A stretch of DNA of 9,918 nt from Chloroflexota bacterium. GTDB taxonomy: Bacteria > Chloroflexota > UBA6077. Below the pieces are notes generated by a model, which ran no database searches, was not told the DNA's origin, and saw only the letters and a list, made by a program, of their open reading frames with translations. The stretch spans positions 1 to 9,918 of the forward strand of contig JAJYKO010000128.1 of the NCBI GenBank assembly GCA_021788565.1, written 5' to 3'. Below, piece by piece: positions 1 through 5,680 of this stretch (positions within the stretch are counted from its first letter, which is position 1; each line of letters begins with the position of its first letter). The translations under genes and the position numbers were made by a program.

Positions 1-1
1 T

Positions 2-100
2 GGCAAGCCGATAGAACACGGTGCGGAGGTGGTTATAGTTCGATACGAGCACGGGATCGCGTACGTGGAGCCATGGAACACCTTCATCGCAAGAGGGTAG
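2..100 (+). CDS. 3' end of NfeD-like / OB-fold membrane protein (partial)
   Basis: Only the last 32 codons and a TAG stop lie in the window; the gene begins upstream. The tail reads GKPIEHGAEVVIV followed by RYEHGIAYVEPW, the glycine- and valine-rich beta pattern of the C-terminal soluble OB-fold seen in NfeD-like and related OB-fold membrane proteins. Those proteins are commonly encoded directly before flotillin genes, and a flotillin gene follows here on the same strand. In that family the OB-fold sits behind transmembrane segments and is thought to work with flotillin in organising membrane microdomains. The call rests on a short motif plus context; the membrane part cannot be seen. Confidence 0.55.
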   Translation, partial: GKPIEHGAEVVIVRYEHGIAYVEPWNTFIARG

Positions 101-107
101 ACCGTAC

Positions 108-191
108 GAGTTCTGAGTTCTGGGTGCTGAGTGCTGACAGCTATTAGCTATTAGCTAATAGCTATTAGCTATTAGCTATTAGCTAATAGCT
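108..191 (+). repeat. Phased heptanucleotide tandem array (12 units)
   Basis: Twelve consecutive 7-bp units, every one ending in CT, run without a phase break. The first four or five are of the GAGTTCT / GAGTGCT type; the last seven are ATTAGCT with AATAGCT variants. Where ATTAGCT is followed by AATAGCT the array becomes perfectly self-complementary: 18-bp palindromes lie at 146-163 and 174-191. The array ends about 8 bp before the flotillin Shine-Dalgarno sequence. It contains frequent TAG and TAA triplets and cannot be coding over any distance. Heptameric arrays of this kind are known as dispersed repeats in several bacterial phyla; a function here is not evident. Confidence 0.9.
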
Positions 192-214
192 AAAATAAGG
201 GAGGAAGAGATACC

Positions 215-1711
215 ATGAACATTGGCGGCGCTCTGATTATCGCGAGTCTGGCGGTCCTGGTAATCCTGCTGATCCTTCTGATCGCGGCACGGATGTTCCG
301 GAAGGTGGGCCCCAACCAGGCGCTGATAGTCTACGGCTTCGGGGGCACCAGGATCGTCCAGGGTGGGGGCGCGGTAGTACTGCCCATGGTCCAAAGCTGC
401 CAGGACTTGAGCCTGGAGCTCATGAGCTTTGACGTTGCCCCACAGCAGGATCTCTACACGCAGCAGGGCGTGGCGGTCACTGTGGAGGCCGTGGCTCAGA
501 TCAAGGTACAATCGGACCCTGAGAGCATCAAGACCGCGGCAGAGCAGTTCCTCAGCAAGGAGCCTGTAGCCCGAGAAGCGCTGATCCGGCTGGTGATGGA
601 AGGCCACCTGCGAGGGATCGTCGGCCAGCTCACGGTGGAGCAGATCGTCAAGGAGCCGGAGATGGTGGGAGGCAAGATGCGCAGCACCTGCGCCGATGAC
701 CTCTCCAAGATGGGCCTTGAGGTGGTGTCGTTCACGATAAAGGAGGTGCGCGACAAGAACGAGTACATCGCGAACATGGGCCGGCCGGACGTGGCCCGGA
801 TCAAACGCGACGCCGACGTGGCCGCGGCAGAGGCGGAACGGGACACGGCCATAAGGCGGGCCAACGCCACGCGAGAGGCGGCTATCGCCAAGGCCCTGGC
901 GGACCAGGAGCGGGTGATCGCCGAAACGGCATCCCTGGCGAAGCAGGCAGAGGCCACCCGGGACATGGACCTGAAGAAGGCCGACTACGAAGCGTCGGTC
1001 AAGAAGGCCCAGGCCCAGGCGGACAAGGCCTACGAGATCCAGACCAACGTGATGCAACAGCAGGTCGTGGCCGAGCAGGTCAAGGTCGAGCAGGTGGAGA
1101 AGATCGAGCAGGTCAAGGTCCAGGAAACCGAGATCGCCCGCCGAGAGAAGGAGCTGATCGCCACCGTGCTCAAGCCGGCAGAGGTCGAGCGTCAACGGAT
1201 CGAGGCGCTGGCCGAAGCCGAGCGTCAGAAGAGATCCGTGGAGGCCACCGGCCAGGCCGACGCGATCAGGGCTCAGGGCTTCGCCGAGGCGGAGGTCATC
1301 AAGGCCAAAGGCGAGGCGGAAGCTCAGGCGATGACGGTGAAAGCGGCGGCCTTCCACCAGTACAACCAGGCGGCGGTGCTGGACAAGCTGCTCTCCGGCT
1401 TCCCGGAGGTGGTGCGGGCCATGGCCGAGCCGCTGTCCAAGGTGGACAAGATCACCATCGTATCCACCGGAAACGGCCACGGTGGAATGGGTGCCAGCCA
1501 GATCACCGAGGACATGGCGAAGATGGTGGCCCAGGCGCCCGCCCTCTTCGAGGCGCTCTCCGGCGTGAAGGTGGCCGACCTGATGTCGAAGCTGCCCGGG
1601 CTGGGAACTGCGACCGCCGCGCCTTCCAACGGCCAGCCCGTCGTCGAGACCATACCTGACGCGAAATCGCAGGCCACGACTGAGGGCCAATTGCCAACAG
1701 CTAATAGCTAA
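215..1711 (+). CDS. Flotillin-family SPFH membrane protein
   Basis: This 498-aa protein has the full layout of bacterial flotillins (FloT/YuaG type). One hydrophobic N-terminal helix lies at about residues 5-25, followed by RKVGPNQALIVYG, the typical entry into the SPFH domain (about 27-200). A long Ala/Glu/Lys-rich coiled coil follows (about 200-400) with the EAEAQA-like repeats that drive oligomerisation, then a less ordered tail rich in Gly, Ala and Pro. Flotillins scaffold membrane microdomains and influence membrane fluidity. The ATG at 215 is preceded by GGGAGG at 199-204, ten bases away. The gene sits between an NfeD-like tail and pspA on one strand, a recurrent membrane-maintenance cluster. 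Its last codons (Thr-Ala-Asn-Ser-stop) are written by a heptamer repeat, so the natural C-terminus may have been altered by repeat insertion. Confidence 0.93.
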   Translation: MNIGGALIIASLAVLVILLILLIAARMFRKVGPNQALIVYGFGGTRIVQGGGAVVLPMVQSCQDLSLELMSFDVAPQQDLYTQQGVAVTVEAVAQIKVQSDPESIKTAAEQFLSKEPVAREALIRLVMEGHLRGIVGQLTVEQIVKEPEMVGGKMRSTCADDLSKMGLEVVSFTIKEVRDKNEYIANMGRPDVARIKRDADVAAAEAERDTAIRRANATREAAIAKALADQERVIAETASLAKQAEATRDMDLKKADYEASVKKAQAQADKAYEIQTNVMQQQVVAEQVKVEQVEKIEQVKVQETEIARREKELIATVLKPAEVERQRIEALAEAERQKRSVEATGQADAIRAQGFAEAEVIKAKGEAEAQAMTVKAAAFHQYNQAAVLDKLLSGFPEVVRAMAEPLSKVDKITIVSTGNGHGGMGASQITEDMAKMVAQAPALFEALSGVKVADLMSKLPGLGTATAAPSNGQPVVETIPDAKSQATTEGQLPTANS

Positions 1712-1716
1712 TTGCT
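1689..1716 (+). repeat. Short heptamer array overlapping the flotillin stop codon
   Basis: Four in-phase units (AATTGCC, AACAGCT, AATAGCT, AATTGCT) belong to the same heptamer family as the array at 108-191. They span the flotillin stop codon TAA at 1709-1711 and encode its last residues. The final unit also holds a TTG at 1712 in frame with pspA, but that TTG lacks a proper ribosome binding site. Confidence 0.75.
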
Positions 1717-1735
1717 GAAGAAGAAGGAGACTACC

Positions 1736-2422
1736 GTGAGTCTACTGGAGAGAGTCACCACCCTGGTTCGGGCCAACGTCAACGACCTGCTGGACAGGGC
1801 CGAAGATCCCGAGAAGATGATCAAGCAGTATATCCTGGACATGCAGAATCAGCTGATCCAGGTGAAGACCCAGGTGGCGGCGTCCATAGCCGACGAGCAG
1901 AAGCTGTACACGCGTTACCTCCAGAACCAGGAGCAGGCCGACGACTGGCAGAAGAAGGCCGAGCTGGCGGTGACGAAGGGCGCCGACGACCTGGCCAAGG
2001 AGGCGCTGCAGCGGCACAACAGCTACCAGCAGATCGCCGACGGCTTCAAGAGTCAGTACGACGAGCAGAAGCAGCAGGTTGAGGTGCTGAAGAGCGCCCT
2101 GGAGAAGCTGGAGGCCAAGATCGAGGAGGCCGAGAGGAAGAAGGACCTGCTGATCGCGCGGAGCCGCAGGGCCGAGGCGGAGCAGAAGATCCACGACACC
2201 ATGGCCGGCATCGGCAAGGGGGGAGCCTTCGAAGGCTTCGACCGCATGGAGGACAAGGTAGAGGAGAAGGAGGCCATGGCCAAGGCCTCGGCCGAACTGG
2301 ACACCGACACCCTGGAGGACAAGTTCGCGGCCCTTGAGAAGAACAGCGACGTCGATCAGCAGCTCGAGGATCTCAAGGCCAAGATGAACAAGCCCCAGCC
2401 CCCCACCGAGGGCGGGGCGTAG
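1736..2422 (+). CDS. pspA: PspA/IM30 (Vipp1) family membrane-stress protein
   Basis: A 228-aa protein, the usual length for PspA/IM30, almost wholly alpha-helical and highly charged. The N-terminus SLLERVTTLVRANVNDLL, followed by RAEDPEKMIKQYILDM, is the family's amphipathic helix and first coiled-coil entry. Long heptad coiled coils follow to about residue 165, then a flexible region and a C-terminal helix ending LKAKMNKPQPPTEGGA. PspA proteins bind stressed inner membranes and form large ESCRT-III-like assemblies that limit proton leakage. I chose the GTG at 1736 because AAGGAG at 1724-1729 lies six bases upstream and the family begins with this sequence; an in-frame TTG at 1712 would add eight residues derived from repeat DNA. 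It starts 24 bases after the flotillin stop, so the two are probably cotranscribed. The gene's last 54 bp are repeated at 8540-8593. Confidence 0.93.
   Translation: MSLLERVTTLVRANVNDLLDRAEDPEKMIKQYILDMQNQLIQVKTQVAASIADEQKLYTRYLQNQEQADDWQKKAELAVTKGADDLAKEALQRHNSYQQIADGFKSQYDEQKQQVEVLKSALEKLEAKIEEAERKKDLLIARSRRAEAEQKIHDTMAGIGKGGAFEGFDRMEDKVEEKEAMAKASAELDTDTLEDKFAALEKNSDVDQQLEDLKAKMNKPQPPTEGGA
2369..2422 (+). repeat. Left copy of 54-bp direct repeat (pspA 3' end)
   Basis: The end of pspA, including its stop codon, matches 8540-8593 at 47 of 54 positions (hand count), in the same orientation. The two copies bracket all the minus-strand island genes. Confidence 0.85.
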
Positions 2423-2442
2423 GCGTTCAACGCTGCAGTCCA

Positions 2443-2476
2443 GTAGAGGCGGGGTCTGGGGCGACCCCGCCTCTAC
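2443..2476 (+). terminator. 14-bp perfect hairpin after pspA
   Basis: A perfect inverted repeat has arms at 2443-2456 and 2463-2476 (GTAGAGGCGGGGTC and its complement) around a 6-base loop, 20 bp after the pspA stop. The stem is strong, but no T-run follows on either strand. It may be a terminator acting between the convergent pspA and nucleotidyltransferase genes, or a copy of a dispersed palindromic element. Confidence 0.6.
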
Positions 2477-2482
2477 TTACAT

Positions 2483-2536
2483 ATTGCGGCACTTCGTGAT
2501 GATCCTTGATTCGCATGAGGGACCGCAATCAAGTGC
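2483..2536. other. Intergenic stretch with mutually exclusive inverted repeats
   Basis: Three short pairings compete for the same bases. ATTGCGG (2483-2489) pairs with CCGCAAT (2523-2529), CTTGATT (2505-2511) with AATCAAG (2527-2533), and GCACTT (2489-2494) with AAGTGC (2531-2536). A further 6-bp hairpin, TGAGCC/GGCTCA, lies at 2555-2573. No gene is seen between 2423 and 2580. The pairings may be fortuitous. Confidence 0.3.
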
Positions 2537-2580
2537 GGGCCGGCGAGAGGAGACTGAGCCATGGGAAGGCTCATGAGGAA

Positions 2581-2958
2581 TCAAGCGGCGTCGGATGCCG
2601 CAACTCTACGCAGCTCGCCTCGCCGTTTGGCCTGGCCCAGGTACCCAAGGCCGGTGAGCTCTGCGCGGAACTCCTCAGGGGTGTAGCAGTGCAGATCCAG
2701 CTCGAGACCCCAACCGCCTGCTGCGTGCCAGAGCTCGTAACGATCGAGGGCACGAACCGCCGTGCGATGCTCACGGAATGCCGAGGAAACTGCGACTACA
2801 TCGTAGTCGCTATCGGCCGCGGCGCTTCCGAGGGCGCGCGATCCAAACAGATAGATCCTTGCCCCGTACCGCGCGTACATCAGGCGAGCGAATCTTCGAA
2901 CTAGCTCGTTTTGCGCTTGGCCTTGCCGGCTGGGCGCTGTAGAAGCGTCTGCACCCAT
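2581..2958 (-). CDS. Minimal nucleotidyltransferase (MNT) of a HEPN/MNT pair
   Basis: A 125-aa protein of the DNA polymerase beta-like nucleotidyltransferase superfamily. The signature GSX10DXD is intact: Gly39-Ser40, then Asp51 and Asp53 in YLFGSRALGSAAADSDYD, with a third acidic residue at Asp88 in LELDLHC. These residues bind metal and nucleotide. In HEPN/MNT toxin-antitoxin systems the MNT partner neutralises the HEPN protein, in characterised cases by adding AMP to it. The ATG at 2958 follows GGAAG about 10 bases upstream, and the gene overlaps the end of the HEPN gene by 58 bp, so translation is probably coupled. The only later in-frame ATG (codon 27) would remove the helix before the active site and has no good ribosome binding site. 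It is convergent with pspA. Confidence 0.88.
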   Translation of the reverse strand: MGADASTAPSRQGQAQNELVRRFARLMYARYGARIYLFGSRALGSAAADSDYDVVAVSSAFREHRTAVRALDRYELWHAAGGWGLELDLHCYTPEEFRAELTGLGYLGQAKRRGELRRVAASDAA

Positions 2959-3347
2959 GTCATTACCACTTCCGCGGACGTGATAGCGGCCGTCGCGTCC
3001 TCTTCACCGATCAAGTCGGCAGGTATCGGTTCCTCCAGGTTGCCGGAGGGGTAGCGGCTTATCTCAAACAGCGGCATAAGCTGCGCCACAGATGACCGCA
3101 CCTCAGCAGGAAACTCTCCGGCTTCGTCCGCAAGTTTGTCTGCTATGCTGCCTAACCTATGCTTCCAGGCTGGTTCCTCGGCGAGAAGATGCCAGTGCGC
3201 GGCCTTCAATGATTTCTCCGCCGCCTGGTGCGCGAGATTCTCTGCGACGTAATAGGTTCCGGGAGAGAGCAGCCGCCTTGCGGCCTCGAGATCGCGCCTG
3301 GCCTGTTCCCACATCCGGCGGCCCATAGCCACGGTGCGAGCCGTCAC
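2901..3347 (-). CDS. HEPN-domain protein (putative toxin of HEPN/MNT pair)
   Basis: A 148-aa all-helical protein with the HEPN family pattern: W13-EQARRDLEAARRLL, then YYVAENLAHQAAEKSLKA (about 32-49), KHRL at 62-65, and SRYPSG at 97-102. Many HEPN toxins are RNases with an RX4-6H active site. I find no Arg-X4-6-His in this protein, so it belongs to the HEPN branch marked by the late RYP motif, and its catalytic status is uncertain. The GTG start at 3347 has AAGGAG at 3354-3359, six bases upstream; a later ATG at codon 8 is possible. It is the first gene of the pair and precedes and overlaps the MNT gene. A promoter lies about 50 bp upstream, so the pair need not depend on the defence operon behind it. 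Confidence 0.87.
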   Translation of the reverse strand: MTARTVAMGRRMWEQARRDLEAARRLLSPGTYYVAENLAHQAAEKSLKAAHWHLLAEEPAWKHRLGSIADKLADEAGEFPAEVRSSVAQLMPLFEISRYPSGNLEEPIPADLIGEEDATAAITSAEVVMTWVQTLLQRPAGKAKRKTS

Positions 3348-3394
3348 CCTTTTCTCCTTGCCGGTGCTATTCCCATCTTCTGGCTTCGCCGAGG

Positions 3395-3423
3395 AGTATA
3401 AGCGGGCGGTAGGAGCTCTTCAA
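3395..3423 (-). promoter_or_regulatory. Sigma-70-like promoter for the HEPN/MNT pair
   Basis: On the minus strand TTGAAG (3418-3423) and TATACT (3395-3400) are separated by exactly 17 bp, matching the -35 box at 4 of 6 positions and the -10 box at 5 of 6. Transcription would start near 3388, giving a leader of about 40 bases with the HEPN ribosome binding site in it. The rest of the 220-bp gap (3348-3567) holds nothing else I can support. Confidence 0.6.
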
Positions 3424-3567
3424 GCCAAGTGCAAGCCCACATCTACATCTCTTGGTGGCAATTTGATCCTCATCTGATGGGCCCGCGAGGCTGCCAGCGA
3501 AGATCGTAGCGACACGAAACACGCTAGACCTTATCAGGAGCCCCGACTTCTGTCTGTCTCCACGCAT

Positions 3568-4539
3568 CTAACGTCTTGTGATCTTGGGACCGACGTACAC
3601 GACATAAAGCTGCTCGGCCGCCCGAACCGGCCAAGAGAAATGAATACGGAACGGAGGCGTCTGGACCTTGCCGTGCCACGGGCAGAACAAGGTCCTGCTT
3701 GGATCCGAGGGGTGCTTGAACGTCAGTTCCTCCTTGAACCTGGCCTTCTCTTCGTCGGACGAATCGGAAAAGAGCGCTCCATGCCCACCCTCACCCTTCT
3801 TGCCAGTGAAGAAGTTCTGGTATATATCGTGGCCCTCTGGCGTGCGTTCGCCATCCTGGTCAAAGCAGGACTTGAAACGGTTCAGGGTGTCGAGAAGCGA
3901 GAGTATGCGATGTGCAGCGCTTGCTCCAAAGGGAATGCCGCTCAGATGCGTGAACGCATCCGACGCAAAGGTAAGCTCGCTGCACCGGACCGTGGCCAAT
4001 GCACGCAGTTCTTCCCACGAATCCAACGGCTCGGGCGCACGCCGGAGGGCAGGCTCAACGGCGGCTGGGTCCCAGTAGTTCTCGACTTCGGCAGTCTTCA
4101 TGCTGCTGGAGTCCGGCACCCAATTCACATAAACCGGCGAGAACTCCCAGTTGGAGGGCGTGATACTCACGAGTGCCCGATCGATGCCGTTCAAGCGGCA
4201 CCAGCCTGCTTCGCCAACTGCAGTGTCCGTCACGATCTCCTCGTTGCACTCTAGCCAGTCGTCAGCTCCATGCCCGCGAGTATCGTCCCAGAAGGGTCCG
4301 TGCCGAGTGAGCCACTGCATAACGGCGCGCTGCTCATCGATCGGCATCGCTCCCACTGCCTGGCGCATCGCCGCCGTCGGCGTTACCTGGACCTGAGCCA
4401 AGTTCCTGTGGCAGTACAGCGCACCGCGAAACCCGTTGACGACCTGGCGGATAATCATCAAGCGCCCAATGGCTAGCCTAAACGACGCAATGTCTGGGAA
4501 CTGCCCGTGGAACGAGAGATCATTGACCATGAAATCCAC
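3568..4539 (-). CDS. Uncharacterised 323-aa protein, last gene of the defence operon
   Basis: I do not recognise a named domain. The protein has no signal peptide or membrane segment and looks like a soluble globular protein. Features that look conserved are the start MDFMVNDLSFHGQF, a Trp/His/Asp-rich stretch around 76-106 (WLTRHGPFWDD, DDWLECNEEIVTD), LDTLNRFKSCFDQDG at about 216-230, and a C-terminal block CPWHGKV...FRIHFSWP...LYVVYVGPKIT (286-321). The His, Lys, Arg and His in that last block could form an active or nucleic-acid-binding site, but this is inference. The start is GTG 4539, one base after the ATPase stop; an ATG three codons in is the alternative. The tight coupling suggests it acts with the ATPase, possibly as the effector or as a partner subunit. 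Confidence 0.8.
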   Translation of the reverse strand: MDFMVNDLSFHGQFPDIASFRLAIGRLMIIRQVVNGFRGALYCHRNLAQVQVTPTAAMRQAVGAMPIDEQRAVMQWLTRHGPFWDDTRGHGADDWLECNEEIVTDTAVGEAGWCRLNGIDRALVSITPSNWEFSPVYVNWVPDSSSMKTAEVENYWDPAAVEPALRRAPEPLDSWEELRALATVRCSELTFASDAFTHLSGIPFGASAAHRILSLLDTLNRFKSCFDQDGERTPEGHDIYQNFFTGKKGEGGHGALFSDSSDEEKARFKEELTFKHPSDPSRTLFCPWHGKVQTPPFRIHFSWPVRAAEQLYVVYVGPKITRR

Positions 4540-4540
4540 T

Positions 4541-5680
4541 TCACTGCCCCCAGCCAGCGAAGTAGTTCATGTCCTTGTCAAACTGGTCAAAGAATCCTTG
4601 AGGCCAAACATCGATGTTGCCGGACTTGTCTACAACAGGACTGAACACCTGGGTCCCGTCGGCAGAGCGCGGTCGAAAGAAGTGGATAACCACCTGCTCC
4701 GCCGAGATCCGCCCTGTCCTGATCGAACGTCGAATGCCGTTCAGAACATGGTCGCTGTGAGTCTCCAAGATGACTTGCACTCCGGCCCGCGCCACATCTG
4801 CCAGGAACTGGCCCATTAGCGCTTGGCCGGAGGGATGCAGATGAACCTCAGGGTTCTCAATAATGAGGATACCTTCTCGCGGCGAAGACAGAGCCGCAAC
4901 TACGATAGGGAAGACCTGAGTGAGACCGAACCCCACATGAATGGGACGATGGAAGCCCGTATCGTCAGATGTTCGCAGTCCAAGCGTGACCGCGTTCACC
5001 TGCGGGATCTGCTGCACATCTAAAGCGCATCCGGGGAAGAACACGCGCATTCGCTCTTGCACCTGGTGAAGCCGTCTTGCCGGTGCTCCAGCCAGGGCGA
5101 GCTCATCAAGGACCTGCTCGTCCCGTCCACAGTAAAGGACGCTCGCTGCATGCTCACCTTCAGGACCTACAACGGGAGCAATCTGGAGATCGTCGAGGGG
5201 ATAAACCTCCCGTGGGCCCACTCGCTCAGCCGTGAGGTACGTCAGCATTCGCAGACGGTCCGTAAGAGACGCGGTATTGTTCTGCTTGGTGGGCGGCAAC
5301 AGGTATCGCAGTGCATCTGGCGCTTCTCGGATCTCGCCAGCGATGGAGATGCGGCTTACTGCCATAGACATATCAGATCGATCGCCGTCAAAGGTCCAAC
5401 GGTAGTCAGATCCGCTATCCGATAGGCCGATCTCGAATGAGCGCCTACCATGCGTTTTGTCAACAACGTCAGAGACAGTACCCAGTCGCATTTCCGCTCC
5501 GTTAAGAAGAAGGTGCCTTGACCATTCATGTTCGCGCATGGTCTGGTGGAGAAGCACCAATGCCTGTAGGACCGAAGACTTGCCCGACGCGTTGGGACCT
5601 GAAAGGAGCGTTAGTGAACCAAGTGGAAGCCGCAGTACCTCGAAGCATTTGAAGTGCTGGAGATCAAGCCTGTCGAGCAC
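4541..5680 (-). CDS. SMC/OLD-like AAA ATPase with DUF3696-type C-terminus
   Basis: A 379-aa ATPase of the AAA_15/AAA_21 (ABC-like) group. Walker A is GPNASGKSS (28-36), an ABC-signature-like region is VGFGLTQVFPI (249-259), Walker B is ILIIENPEVHLHP (271-283) with Glu at the usual Asp position, and the switch histidine is H308 in LETHSDH. The tail VVDKSGNIDVWPQGFFDQF (349-367) is typical of the DUF3696 ending. There is no TOPRIM nuclease domain, unlike OLD and GajA, and no long coiled coil. Such ATPases act as sensors or motors in several anti-phage systems with a separate effector. The start is GTG 5680, with AGGAGG at 5687-5692 six bases upstream inside the DUF262 gene; the genes overlap by 17 bp. 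Confidence 0.9.
   Translation of the reverse strand: MLDRLDLQHFKCFEVLRLPLGSLTLLSGPNASGKSSVLQALVLLHQTMREHEWSRHLLLNGAEMRLGTVSDVVDKTHGRRSFEIGLSDSGSDYRWTFDGDRSDMSMAVSRISIAGEIREAPDALRYLLPPTKQNNTASLTDRLRMLTYLTAERVGPREVYPLDDLQIAPVVGPEGEHAASVLYCGRDEQVLDELALAGAPARRLHQVQERMRVFFPGCALDVQQIPQVNAVTLGLRTSDDTGFHRPIHVGFGLTQVFPIVVAALSSPREGILIIENPEVHLHPSGQALMGQFLADVARAGVQVILETHSDHVLNGIRRSIRTGRISAEQVVIHFFRPRSADGTQVFSPVVDKSGNIDVWPQGFFDQFDKDMNYFAGWGQ

Noticed and set aside
108..191. Considered as a CRISPR array.
   Set aside because: The units are 7 bp, contiguous and without spacers; no cas genes are present.
179..1690. A 503-codon minus-strand open frame opposite the flotillin gene.
   Set aside because: It is the antisense shadow of a high-GC coding region. 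Its His/Leu/Arg-rich, low-complexity product is typical of this artefact, and the plus-strand flotillin is unmistakable.
2443..2476. Considered as an attachment site or insertion-sequence end for the island.
   Set aside because: It has no matching copy at the right border; the only repeat shared by both borders is the pspA 3' end.
3367..3567. A 66-codon minus-strand open frame that begins directly after the stop of the 323-aa protein gene and ends just before the HEPN gene.
   Set aside because: It has no ribosome binding site, an Arg/Ser/Leu-rich composition with no recognisable motif, and it contains the HEPN promoter. It is kept only as a remote possibility.
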